NCBI RefSeq assembly: GCF_024753135.1
Contig: NZ_JANUGP010000008.1
Location: forward strand, 124,001 to 188,000
DNA length: 64,000 nucleotides
Direction: 5' to 3'
Origin: Streptomyces pyxinicus
GTDB taxonomy: Bacteria; Actinomycetota; Actinomycetes; Streptomycetales; Streptomycetaceae
In this document: positions 43,401-54,000 of the stretch, piece by piece
Position numbering within the stretch: position 1 is the stretch's first letter
How the letters are laid out: each line of letters starts with the position of its first letter
Program-made: the position numbers and the translations under genes
Notes under the pieces: model-generated
What the model was told of the DNA's origin: nothing
The model's input: only the letters and a program-made list of their open reading frames with translations
Database searches by the model: none

Positions 43401-44268
43401 GACCGAGGCGCGGGACGTGCGGATGGGCATGTACGGCCACTCCAACCAGGTCGCCCACCACGTCATCTACATGTACGACGCGGCCGGCCAGCCCTGGAAG
43501 GCGCAGCAGTACGTGCGCGAGGCGCTGTCCCGGCTCTACACCGGCAGCGAGATCGGGCAGGGCTACCACGGCGACGAGGACAACGGCGAGCAGTCGGGCT
43601 GGTACCTGTTCTCGGCGCTGGGCTTCTACCCGCTGGTCACGGGCAGCGGTGACTACTCCATCGGCTCCCCGCTGTTCAAGAAGGTCACCGTGCACCTGGA
43701 GAACGGCCGCGACCTGGTCGTCAAGGCGCCGCGGAACAGCGCGAAGAACGTCTACGTGCAGGGCGTGCGGTTCAACGGCCGTGCCTGGAAGTCGACCTCG
43801 CTGCCGAACTCGATGCTGTCCAAGGGCGGCGTGCTGGAGTTCGCCATGGGCTCCGAGCCCTCCACCTGGGGCACCGGGAAGGACGCGGCACCGGTCTCCA
43901 TCACCCAGGACGACAAGGTGCCGGCCCCGCGCGCGGACGTCCTCAAGGGTGACGGGGCGCTGTTCGACGACACCTCGGCGACGAGCGCGGCGGTCACCTC
44001 GGTGGACCTGCCCGTCGGCGGCGCGGTGCGGCCGGCGCAGTACACGCTGACCTCGGCGGCGGACCACACCAAGGCGCCGACCGGCTGGACGCTCCAGGGC
44101 TCCACGGACGGCAGCACCTGGAAGACGCTGGACCACCGCTCGGGTGAGTCGTTCACCTGGGACCGGCAGACGCGCGTCTTCGGTATCGCCTCGCCGGGGA
44201 CCTACACCAGGTACCGGCTGGTCCTGGACGGCGAGTCGACGCTGGCGGAGGTGGAGCTGCTGGCCTGA
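40468..44268 (+). CDS. Secreted GH92 exo-alpha-mannosidase with flanking F5/8-type carbohydrate-binding domains
   Basis: The predicted product is 1266 residues. ATG 40468 follows AGGAGGGG. A signal peptide (about 1-38) is followed by an F5/8 type C domain (about 90-210; VKENLVDGEPGTKWLTF), a beta-sandwich linker (about 225-390), the GH92 domain (about 395-1110) and a second F5/8-like domain (about 1130-1266). The family signature GDEDNGEQSGWYLFSALG lies near 1034-1051. GH92 enzymes are calcium-dependent inverting exo-alpha-mannosidases acting on N-glycans and yeast mannan; linkage specificity is not readable. Its operator is shared with the convergent GH92 gene. Neighbouring ngcEFG would import released amino sugar. 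Confidence 0.92.
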   Translation: MQRRTRHRWSPAVVLTAAFVMATGAQGAAVALPAKAPAADREFASSFEADDPAPDWLSTVDTSADGTRRASGVDGGYSTGIPGNVTDHVTDVRASGENTGGGEVKENLVDGEPGTKWLTFSPTGWAEFDLDKPVKLVTYALTSANDEDARDPKDWTLKGSADGKDWKTLDTRSDQKFSERFQTKSYDLAEPAEYRHFRLEVTRNNGASDILQLADVQFSTGGTETPVPRDMLTLVDKGPSGSPTAKAGAGFTGRKALRYAGRHLAGGRAYSYNKVFDVNVRVGRDTQLSYRIFPSMADGDRDYDATNVSVDLAFTDGTYLSGLGALDQHGFGLSPRAQGASKALYVNQWNNVASRIGSVAAGKTVDRILVAYDSPDGPAKFRGWIDDVALRQVAPERPKAHLADYASTIRGTNSSGSFSRGNDFPATAMPNGFNFWTPVTNASSLSWLYEYARANNADNLPTIQAFSASHEPSPWMGDRQTFQLMPSAAAGTPDTGREARELAFRHENETARPYYYGVRFENGLKAEMTPTDHAAVLRFTYPGDDASVVFDNVTEQAGLTLDKEHGIVTGYSDVKSGLSTGATRLFVYGRFDQEVTDGSSSGVKGYLRFKTGSDHTVTLRLATSLISVDQAKDNLRQEVGGASFGTVEARALRAWDKLLGKVEVEGATPDQLTTLYSGLYRLYLYPNSGFETVDGKKQYASPFSAMPNPDTPTHTGAKIVDGEVYVNNGFWDTYRTTWPAYSFLTPSRAGEMVDGFVQQYKDGGWTSRWSSPGYADLMTGTSSDVAFADAYVKGVKFDAKAAYDAALKNATVVPPSSGVGRKGMTTSPFLGYTSTDTGEGLSWAMEGYVNDYGIAKMGEALYKKTGEKRYKDESAYFLNRARDYVKLFDSRAGFFQGRNAKGDWRVDSAKYDPRVWGYDYTETNGWGYAFTAPQDSRGLANLYGGRQGLADKLDEYFATPETASPDYVGSYGGVIHEMTEARDVRMGMYGHSNQVAHHVIYMYDAAGQPWKAQQYVREALSRLYTGSEIGQGYHGDEDNGEQSGWYLFSALGFYPLVTGSGDYSIGSPLFKKVTVHLENGRDLVVKAPRNSAKNVYVQGVRFNGRAWKSTSLPNSMLSKGGVLEFAMGSEPSTWGTGKDAAPVSITQDDKVPAPRADVLKGDGALFDDTSATSAAVTSVDLPVGGAVRPAQYTLTSAADHTKAPTGWTLQGSTDGSTWKTLDHRSGESFTWDRQTRVFGIASPGTYTRYRLVLDGESTLAEVELLA

Positions 44269-44284
44269 CGAGCACCGGGCAGGA

Positions 44285-44319
44285 CGAAGGGGCGGGTCCC
44301 GGCGGGGCCCGCCCCTTCG
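44285..44319. terminator. Bidirectional hairpin between the two GH92 genes
   Basis: A 16-bp stem (44285-44300 with 44304-44319, one G-T pair) and a 3-nt loop separate the two convergent stops. Confidence 0.78.
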
Positions 44320-44335
44320 CGATCAGGCGGCCGGC

Positions 44336-47300
44336 TCAGCTCGTGGCGAGGGTGAAGACGTGCAGGTCCGTGTTGTCCGGGAGACGGACGCTCGCGATCT
44401 TCTTGCCGTCGGGGGCGGTGACGGGCCTGGTGGCGAAGACGTAGGTCGCCACCGGGTCCTTGTCGGCGCCCGCGACATTGCGGTACGGCGTCCTGGCGAC
44501 GACCTGGTTGCCGTACTGCACGGTGCCGCCTCCGCCGCCGACGGTCCAGTCCGTGAAGGACAGGTCGACGGTGCCGGTCGTGCCGTCGGTGTAGGTGACG
44601 GTGGCCTCGGCCCGCTGGTTGCCGTTGACCGCGCTGCCGAGGAAGGACAGCGTGGCGGCGGGAGCGGCCAGATCGATGCGCTGGCCGGCCGCCGTGGCGT
44701 TGTCGGGACGGCCCGCCGGCGAGTCGGGCCAGGTGAAGGCGAGGCCGCCGACCGTGCCCTTGCCGCCCGGGGTGAGGCCGGCCGCCGCGAGGGCCTGGCG
44801 GGAGTAGCTCCAGCCGCCGCCGTCGAAGTCGGCCTCGTCGTGCTCGCCCGCGTCGTCCGAGACACCGGTGTTGTCGTAGGCGGCCAGCAGGCTGCCCGGC
44901 GCGGCCACGGTGAGCGAGACCGGCTGGCGGTACGAGGTGGCGCCCGAGGTCACGGTGACCCTGACGTCGGCGAAGCCCTGGGCGGCGTCCGGCGCCGCGG
45001 CGAGGGTGATCTCCCGGGCGCCGTCGGTCACGGTGCCCTCGGCGGGCGTGGCGGTGACACCGGCCGGGGTCTCCACCCGGAAGCGCACCTCGGGTCCCGT
45101 GCCGCCGCTCAGGGACAGCGCCCGGATGCCGATCTTCGTGCTCTCGCCGGGCGCCAGGGTGGCGGCGGTGGGCCCGACGCCGATCTGGTACGGCTGCTCG
45201 CCCTCGCGGAAGGACGGGGGCGGGCTGTCCGCGCCCCATGTGCGGTCCGGGGTGGTGGACAGGGTGTAGTCGAGCCGGCCGCCGTCCCGGACGAAGGAGG
45301 CGGGCAGCCAAGCCCGGTCGCTGCTGCGGCCGTTGACCTTCAGGGCCTGCACGTAGGGGGCGTCGGCCGCCGCGCCGGCCGCCCGGATCGAGATGTCGTT
45401 GCCGCGCGGCCGGTGGATCTCCACGCGCTCGAACAGAGGCGAGGCGAGGACGAGTTCGGCGCGGGAGGGCACCTGCGGGTACATGCCCAGCGCGGAGAAG
45501 ACGTACCAGGCCGACATGGCGCCGAGGTCGTCGTTGCCGGGGATGCCGCCGGGCTCGGTGGTCCACAGCTGCCGCATCGCCGCGCGGACGGTCTCCTGGG
45601 TCTTGTAGGGGGCACCGGCGTAGTCGTACAGGTAGGGGACGTTGATCGACGGCTCGTTGTCCAGCTCGGACTTGGTGCCGCCCTGGCCGGTGAAGGCCCA
45701 GCCGCCGTCGGCCGTGTGGAAGAAGTCGTCCAGCCGGTCGAGGGCCTTGCCGGTGCCGCCCAGCGCGGCGAAGAGCCCGGCGGGGTCGTGCGGGACCATC
45801 CAGGTGTACTGGGCGGCGGTGCCCTCCACGAAGCCGTTGCCGGTGCCGGGCGTGAAGCCGGTCACCCAACTGCCGTCCGCCTTCCGGTTGGCGATGTAGC
45901 CGCCGCTCGGGTCGGCGGCGACGTTGAAGTTGTTCTGCCACCACTGGGACCGCCCGGCGAACTCCGCCCGGACGTCCTTCTCACCGGCCGCCTGGGCGAG
46001 TTGGGCGAGGGAGAAGTCGGCGGTGGACATCTCCAGGGTCTCCGCCGCGCCGCCCCAGGCGTTGGACACGCTCGGCATGTAGCGCAGGTCGAGGTACTTG
46101 TCGAGCGAGGGGCGCTGGCCCACCGACAGCACCGGTTTGCCGGCCGGCGACAGGTCCTGCTCCGTCGGTACGGTCGCCGCCCTGACCAGCGAGGCGAGGG
46201 CGCCCTTGAGGTCGAAGCCGGTGCCGCCGAAGGCGTGGATGCCGGCCAGGGCGGTCGGCGAGGGGTCGCCGTTCATCACATGGGTGCCGCTCGCCCCGTG
46301 CAGCCAGCGGTCCCACACGCCGCCGTTCTGCCCGGCGAGTTCGTACAGCGACTGGGCGATGTCGGAGCCGGTGCGCGGGTCGAGCAGGGTGAGCAGCTGC
46401 ACCTGGTCGCGGTAGACGTCCCAGCCGGAGAAGGTGCCGTACTGGGCCCGGTGGCCGCGGCCCACCCGGTGCACCTTGTCGTCGGCGCCCCGGTAGCGGC
46501 CGTCGGCGTCGCTGATGACGTTGGGGTGCAGCAGGGCGTGGTAGAGCGCGGTGTAGAAGGTGGTGCGCTCGGCGTCCGTGCCGCCGCCGGCCCGGACCGC
46601 GCCGAGCCGCTCCCGCCAGGCGCGCCGGGCGGCCCGCTCGACGGCGGCGAAGGAACGGCCCCGGGGATTCTCGGCGGCCAGGTTCGCCTCGGCGGCCCGC
46701 TCACTGACGTAGGAGATGCCGACCTTGACGTTCACCGGGCCGTTACCGGGCGCGAACTCCACGTAGCCGCCGGCGCCCTTGCCGGCGACGGGACGGCCGC
46801 CCTGGGCGAAGCCTCCGGTGCCGCCGGACGCCTCGGTGGCGCCGGGGTCGAGCCGGTCGTCGTGCCAGGTGCCGGTGGCCTTGAAGGCGCGGTCGAAGCG
46901 GGCGGTGAAGTACAGGGTGTAGTAGGAGCGCTGCCCTTCGGGGTCGAGATAGCCGCAGAAGTTCCCGGAGGTGACCGAGCCGGAGACGGTGCGGGTCTTC
47001 GGGTCGATGGTGACCTTGGAGTCCGCCGAGCCGACCTCGGAGTTGGCGGTGCGCACCAGCAGCGAGGCGGGTTTGCCGGCCGGGTAGGCGAAGCGGGCCG
47101 AGCCGGTGCGGGCGGTGGCGGTCAGGTCGGCGGTGACGCCGGAGGCCAGGCCCACCTTGTAGTGCCCGGGCTCGGCGGTCTCGTCGGCGTGGCGGAAGTC
47201 CGAGGCGTAGACGGCGTCCTTGGTGTCGCTCGCCGGGGAGGAGGTGACCTCGCCGGCGTACGGGAAGAACGGGATGTCGCCGCTGCCGCCCGCGCAGCCG

Positions 47301-47605
47301 GTGCCGGACATGTGCGTGAGGCTGAAACCCCGGATCCGGGTGGCGTCGTACTGGTAGCCGCCCGGCGCGGTGGTGCGGGTGGCGTCGCCCCGGGTGTTCT
47401 CCGGGCTCCAGGAGAGCATGCCGAACGGCACGACGGCGCCCGGGAAGACGTCGCCTCCGTTCTTGGTGCCGATCAGCGGATCGACGTAGGGCGTCGGGTC
47501 CTTGACGAGGGCGGTGGGTGCTGCGGTCGCCGCGAGGGCGGGGGTGGCGGTGCCGACGGTCGCGAGCAGCGCGGCCAGCAGCAGGGAGGTGGATCTGAAA
47601 CGCAT
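44336..47605 (-). CDS. Secreted GH92 exo-alpha-mannosidase with C-terminal beta-sandwich domains
   Basis: The predicted product is 1089 residues. ATG 47605 follows AGGAGGAAG. Signal peptide about 1-26. The GH92 domain begins directly (DPTPYVDPLIGTKNGGDVFPG) and has SLTHMSGTGCAGGSGDIPFFP, FSGWDVYRDQVQLLTLLDP and GNDDLGAMSAWYVFSALGMY. An Ig-like NEW3-type domain (about 810-900) and a C-terminal beta-sandwich (about 905-1089; TVTYTDGTTGTVDLSFTDW) follow. The architecture differs from the first GH92 protein, which suggests different substrates or an ancient duplication. Upstream are two operator copies. Confidence 0.92.
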   Translation of the reverse strand: MRFRSTSLLLAALLATVGTATPALAATAAPTALVKDPTPYVDPLIGTKNGGDVFPGAVVPFGMLSWSPENTRGDATRTTAPGGYQYDATRIRGFSLTHMSGTGCAGGSGDIPFFPYAGEVTSSPASDTKDAVYASDFRHADETAEPGHYKVGLASGVTADLTATARTGSARFAYPAGKPASLLVRTANSEVGSADSKVTIDPKTRTVSGSVTSGNFCGYLDPEGQRSYYTLYFTARFDRAFKATGTWHDDRLDPGATEASGGTGGFAQGGRPVAGKGAGGYVEFAPGNGPVNVKVGISYVSERAAEANLAAENPRGRSFAAVERAARRAWRERLGAVRAGGGTDAERTTFYTALYHALLHPNVISDADGRYRGADDKVHRVGRGHRAQYGTFSGWDVYRDQVQLLTLLDPRTGSDIAQSLYELAGQNGGVWDRWLHGASGTHVMNGDPSPTALAGIHAFGGTGFDLKGALASLVRAATVPTEQDLSPAGKPVLSVGQRPSLDKYLDLRYMPSVSNAWGGAAETLEMSTADFSLAQLAQAAGEKDVRAEFAGRSQWWQNNFNVAADPSGGYIANRKADGSWVTGFTPGTGNGFVEGTAAQYTWMVPHDPAGLFAALGGTGKALDRLDDFFHTADGGWAFTGQGGTKSELDNEPSINVPYLYDYAGAPYKTQETVRAAMRQLWTTEPGGIPGNDDLGAMSAWYVFSALGMYPQVPSRAELVLASPLFERVEIHRPRGNDISIRAAGAAADAPYVQALKVNGRSSDRAWLPASFVRDGGRLDYTLSTTPDRTWGADSPPPSFREGEQPYQIGVGPTAATLAPGESTKIGIRALSLSGGTGPEVRFRVETPAGVTATPAEGTVTDGAREITLAAAPDAAQGFADVRVTVTSGATSYRQPVSLTVAAPGSLLAAYDNTGVSDDAGEHDEADFDGGGWSYSRQALAAAGLTPGGKGTVGGLAFTWPDSPAGRPDNATAAGQRIDLAAPAATLSFLGSAVNGNQRAEATVTYTDGTTGTVDLSFTDWTVGGGGGTVQYGNQVVARTPYRNVAGADKDPVATYVFATRPVTAPDGKKIASVRLPDNTDLHVFTLATS

Positions 47606-47757
47606 GACGCGGCCCTTCCTCCTGACGGAACGGGTCGCGCACCACGGGTCGCACAAGCCGCAGGGACAGTAACGCGCGCCACCGGTACCACGGAAGACCG
47701 CGTCCGGCCGCGCGGGCGCACGCCCCTGTCACCCGGTCGGGCTACTCCAAGTAGGTT

Positions 47758-47769
47758 GACATCGTTGTC
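47758..47769. promoter_or_regulatory. Second operator copy of the GH92-B promoter
   Basis: GACATCGTTGTC, one mismatch from the palindrome GACAACGTTGTC. Its centre is 45 bp from the other copy at 47803. Confidence 0.6.
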
Positions 47770-47778
47770 CGTTGAGGC

Positions 47779-47814
47779 GGTACAGTCATGGGCAGACCAT
47801 AAGACAACGTTGTC
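47779..47814 (-). promoter_or_regulatory. Promoter and first operator of the GH92-B gene
   Basis: The perfect palindrome GACAACGTTGTC occupies 47803-47814. On the minus strand TTGTCT (47807-47802) overlaps it and could be a -35, with TGTACC 17 nt further as a weak -10. A bound repressor would cover the -35. The 490-bp region between the GH92-B start (47605) and 48095 contains no gene that I can support. Confidence 0.6.
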
Positions 47815-47907
47815 GCGCCCCTCCGGTGCCGCACAAGCCACCCCCGGCACCCCCTTCGACCACCCCCTCCGGGCGGGCCCGCCCACCCCCTTCGCCCGCC
47901 CGGCTCG

Positions 47908-47940
47908 CGGACCCGGTGCGCCCGCCCACCACCGGGTCCG
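47908..47940. other. Orphan hairpin in the divergent intergenic region
   Basis: CGGACCCGGTG (47908-47918) pairs with CACCGGGTCCG (47930-47940). It lies between two divergent gene starts, so it is not at the 3' end of any recognised gene. Just downstream, GTGACGCAT is tandemly repeated (47986-48003). Confidence 0.5.
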
Positions 47941-48082
47941 CCCGAGCACGCTCCGCACCGCCCCGCTCACCGGCGTGAAACGGCTGTGACGCATGTGACG
48001 CATGAGCACTGCCGTGGCACATGAGGTGGCAAAAGGTGCGTCCAGGACGTGGACTGCCGTAGTCATGAGCACCCTCCGGTGC

Positions 48083-48088
48083 TACAAA
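48083..48088 (+). promoter_or_regulatory. Candidate -10 of a leaderless promoter
   Basis: TACAAA is followed by 6 nt and the ATG at 48095. No ribosome binding site is visible. Confidence 0.4.
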
Positions 48089-48094
48089 TGCCGC

Positions 48095-50821
48095 ATGTCG
48101 GACCGATTCGCCCGATTCAGGCGCATGTCATGGCGTGCCGTGGCCGGCAGGAGCCCGCGCAGCGTCGCCGGGCAGGTTTTCCTCCTCCAGTTCGCCCTCG
48201 TCGTCCTGCTCGTGCTGTGCGGCGTCATCGCGCTCGTCCTCCAGTCGGAGCGGGACACCAGCACGGAGGCCAAGCGCCGCTCCATAGCGGTGGCGCAGAC
48301 CTTCGCCCACTCCCCCGGCGTCCTGGCGGCCCTGCGCACCCCCGACCCCTCCAAGATCCTCCAGCCGCTCACCGAGGCGGGCCGGAAGGCGGCGGGGGTC
48401 GACTTCATCGTCGTCATGGACACCAAGGGCATCCGCTATACCCACCCGATGCCCAGCAAGATCGGCCAGCGGTTCGTGGGCACCATCGGGCCCTCGCTGG
48501 CCGGCAAGGTCTACACGGAGAGCGTGCACGGCCCGCTCGGCCACGAGGTGCAGGCGACGGTGCCGGTCGACGACGCCCGGGGCCATGTCGCGGCCCTGGT
48601 CTCGGCCGGGCTGAAGGTCAAGAACGTCGCCAGCCAGGTGGACCGGGAGCTGCCCATCATCCTGACGGCCGGCGCCGGGGCGCTCGTGGTGTCGACCGGC
48701 GGCACGGCCCTGGTGGGCCGCCGGCTGCGGCGGCAGACGCACAGCCTGGCCCCCGCGGAGATGACCCGCATGTACGCGCACCACGACACGGTGCTGCACT
48801 CGGTGCGCGAGGGCGTGCTCATCGTCGGTGACGACGGCCGGCTGCTGCTCGCCAACGACGAGGCGAGGCGGCTGCTGGAGCTGCCCGCCACGGCCGAGGG
48901 CCGCAACGTCCGCGAGCTGTCCGACCTGGACCCGGCCATGGTGGAGCTGCTGGTCTCCGGGCGCGAGGCCAGCGACGAGGTGCACTTCGCCGGCGGCCGT
49001 CTGCTGGCGGTCAACCAGCGGCCCACGGACACCGCCGGCGGCCCCAGGGGCACCGTGGTGACCCTGCGGGACTCCACCGAGCTGCAGGCGGTCTCGGGCC
49101 GCGCGGAGGTCGCCCGGGAGCGCCTGGAGCTGCTCTACGACGCCGGTCTGGGCATCGGCACCACCCTCGACGTGGTCCGTACGGCCGACGAGCTGGCCGA
49201 GGTCGCCGTCCCCCGGTTCGCCGACTTCGTCACCGTGGACCTGGCCGACGGCGTGCTGCACGGCGAGGAGCCGACGTCCTCGGCCTCCGGGATGCGCCGG
49301 GTCGCGGTGAGCGGCATCCACGACGACCACCCGCTGTACGAGCAGGGCCGGCTGATCCACTTCAAGGAGTCCACCCCCCAGGCCCGGGGCTTCGGCTCCG
49401 GCCACGCCGAGCTGGTGCCCGACCTGTCGGCCGCCGACGGCTGGCTGGCCCAGGACCCGGAGCGCACCCGGCGCATCCTGGCCTACGGCATCCACTCCCT
49501 GATCGCCGCCCCGATCCAGGCGCGCGGTGTGGTGCTCGGCACGGCCAACTTCTGGCGGGCCGAGCGGGAGCCCTTCGACGAGGAGGAGCTGTCGCTCGCC
49601 GACGAGCTGGTGGCGCGGGCCGCGGTCAGCATCGACAACGCCCGCCGGTACACCCGCGAGCACGCGCTCGCGGTCACCCTCCAGCGCAGCCTGCTGCCGC
49701 GCGCGCTGCCCGAGCAGAGCGCCCTCGACGTCGGCTACCGCTATCTGCCCGCCCAGTCGGGGGTGAGCGGCGACTGGTTCGACGTGATCCCGCTGCCCGG
49801 CGGCCGGGTCGCGCTGGCCGTGGGCGACGTGGTGGGCCACGGTCTGCACGCGGCGGCGACCATGGGCCGGCTGCGCACCGCGGTGCACAACTTCTCCACC
49901 CTCGACCTGCCGCCCGACGAGCTGCTGAGCCACCTGGACGAGCTGGTCGCCCGGATCGACCAGGACGAGGCCTGCCCGGAGACGGCCGGCGAGATCGTCG
50001 GCGCCACCTGCCTGTACGCGATCTACGACCCGGTGTCCCGCACCTGTGTGATGTCCCGGGCCGGGCACCTGGCACCCGCGCTGGTTCACCCGGACGGCCG
50101 AGTGGAGTTCCCGGACGTGCCGACCGGGCCGCCGCTGGGCCTGGGCGGGCTGCCGTTCCGGACGGCCGAGCTGGAGCTGGCCGAGGGCAGTCAGCTGGTG
50201 CTGTACACGGACGGTCTGATCGAGGACCGGCGGCGCGACCTGGACGAGGGCATGGAGCTGCTGCGCCGGGCGCTGGCCGGGCATCCCGACCGGTCCCCCG
50301 AGGACAGCTGCCAGGCGGTACTGGCGGAGCTGCTGCCGGAGCGTCCGGCGGACGACGTCGCACTGCTGATCGCCCGCACCCGGGCGCTGGCACCGGAGAA
50401 CGTCGCCGACTGGGACGTACCCCGCGATCCGGCCGCCGTGTCCAAGATGCGCCTCGCGGTCTCCGACAAGCTGGCGGAGTGGGGCCTGGCCGAGCTGGGC
50501 TTCGGGATGGAGCTGGTCCTGAGCGAGCTGATCACCAACGCGATCCGCTACGGCTCGGACCCGGTCCACGTCCGGCTCATCCGCGACCGCACGCTGATCT
50601 GCGAGGTCTCCGACGGCAGCAGCACCTCACCGCACCTGCGCTACGCCGCGACGACCGACGAGGGCGGGCGCGGGCTGTTCCTGGTGCAGCAGATGACCGA
50701 GCGCTGGGGCACCCGGTACTCCCCGCAGGGCAAGGTGATCTGGGCCGAGATGACGATGCCGGACCCGTCGGCGCCGGCGAAGCCGGTGGATCCGCTGGAG
50801 CTGTTCGCGGACGTGGACTAG
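48095..50821 (+). CDS. Membrane sensor with PAS, GAF, SpoIIE-type phosphatase and anti-sigma-like ATPase domains
   Basis: The predicted product is 908 residues. Two membrane segments (28-50, 186-206) flank an extracytoplasmic sCache-like domain (VDFIVVMDTKGIRYTHP), then PAS (about 225-330), GAF (about 350-500), PP2C/SpoIIE (about 515-725; SGDWFDVIPL, AVGDVVGHG, DDVALLIART) and HATPase_c (about 750-875; VLSELITNAIRYGSDPVHV). This domain set is typical of Streptomyces partner-switching regulators: the ATPase domain can bind or phosphorylate an anti-anti-sigma factor and the phosphatase domain reverses it. The sensor half resembles CitA/DcuS, so a small carboxylate ligand is possible. ATG 48095 fits the hexamer upstream; in-frame starts at 48002 and 48065 are alternatives. 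Confidence 0.87.
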   Translation: MSDRFARFRRMSWRAVAGRSPRSVAGQVFLLQFALVVLLVLCGVIALVLQSERDTSTEAKRRSIAVAQTFAHSPGVLAALRTPDPSKILQPLTEAGRKAAGVDFIVVMDTKGIRYTHPMPSKIGQRFVGTIGPSLAGKVYTESVHGPLGHEVQATVPVDDARGHVAALVSAGLKVKNVASQVDRELPIILTAGAGALVVSTGGTALVGRRLRRQTHSLAPAEMTRMYAHHDTVLHSVREGVLIVGDDGRLLLANDEARRLLELPATAEGRNVRELSDLDPAMVELLVSGREASDEVHFAGGRLLAVNQRPTDTAGGPRGTVVTLRDSTELQAVSGRAEVARERLELLYDAGLGIGTTLDVVRTADELAEVAVPRFADFVTVDLADGVLHGEEPTSSASGMRRVAVSGIHDDHPLYEQGRLIHFKESTPQARGFGSGHAELVPDLSAADGWLAQDPERTRRILAYGIHSLIAAPIQARGVVLGTANFWRAEREPFDEEELSLADELVARAAVSIDNARRYTREHALAVTLQRSLLPRALPEQSALDVGYRYLPAQSGVSGDWFDVIPLPGGRVALAVGDVVGHGLHAAATMGRLRTAVHNFSTLDLPPDELLSHLDELVARIDQDEACPETAGEIVGATCLYAIYDPVSRTCVMSRAGHLAPALVHPDGRVEFPDVPTGPPLGLGGLPFRTAELELAEGSQLVLYTDGLIEDRRRDLDEGMELLRRALAGHPDRSPEDSCQAVLAELLPERPADDVALLIARTRALAPENVADWDVPRDPAAVSKMRLAVSDKLAEWGLAELGFGMELVLSELITNAIRYGSDPVHVRLIRDRTLICEVSDGSSTSPHLRYAATTDEGGRGLFLVQQMTERWGTRYSPQGKVIWAEMTMPDPSAPAKPVDPLELFADVD

Positions 50822-50856
50822 GCGCGACCAGGCGCGGACCAGGCGTCCGGGCATAC

Positions 50857-50895
50857 GGGAGGGCCGCGTCCCCGTCACGGGAACGCGGCCCTCCC
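50857..50895. terminator. Bidirectional hairpin between the phosphatase gene and acnA
   Basis: GGGAGGGCCGCGT (50857-50869) pairs with ACGCGGCCCTCCC (50883-50895), and the loop can pair further (CCCGT with ACGGG). Confidence 0.8.
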
Positions 50896-50934
50896 ACCGC
50901 TGAGCGGTACCGCCTGCCGGCTACCTGCTATCGG

Positions 50935-53730
<2,796 letters not shown>

Positions 53731-53799
53731 GACAGTCTCCTTCATTGATGTGCGCGTACCACCGTCAATCCTGCCGCCACGCCGACTTGGCCGATCCGC

Positions 53800-53833
53800 T
53801 AAGGTCAGGCTAAGTTAGGTAAGCCTTACTGGC
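53800..53833. promoter_or_regulatory. Overlapping iron-box-like sequences upstream of acnA
   Basis: TAAGGTCAGGCTAAGTTAG (53800-53818) matches 14 of 19 positions of the DtxR/IdeR/DmdR-type consensus TTAGGTTAGGCTAACCTAA. A weaker overlapping copy runs from 53815 to 53833. The site lies 70-100 bp upstream of the start, where the promoter is expected. Confidence 0.5.
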
Positions 53834-53860
53834 GTGGCGACCGCGGTGCGCCTCGGCAGA

Positions 53861-53878
53861 TATCTCGATGTCGAGATA
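53861..53878. promoter_or_regulatory. Perfect 18-bp MarR-type palindrome upstream of acnA
   Basis: TATCTCGATGTCGAGATA has two perfect 8-bp arms around a central TG. The MarR-family regulator TamR, which responds to trans-aconitate, has been reported to bind the aconitase promoter in S. coelicolor; this palindrome is a good candidate for that site. Confidence 0.6.
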
Positions 53879-54000
53879 ACTCTAGTACATGCCCGCGCGA
53901 TGGTCATGCCCGGGCCCGCTCCGGCACGCCCGCTTCCAGGTGGCATGGACCACACGGGCGCCCCGATCCGGGCGGGACCGTGCGCTGAGTACGGGTACGC

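Noticed and set aside
53731..53745. ATG 53745 as the acnA start
   Set aside because: Its second and third codons are the AAGGAG ribosome binding site of GTG 53730, which gives the expected [15 protein letters not shown] start.
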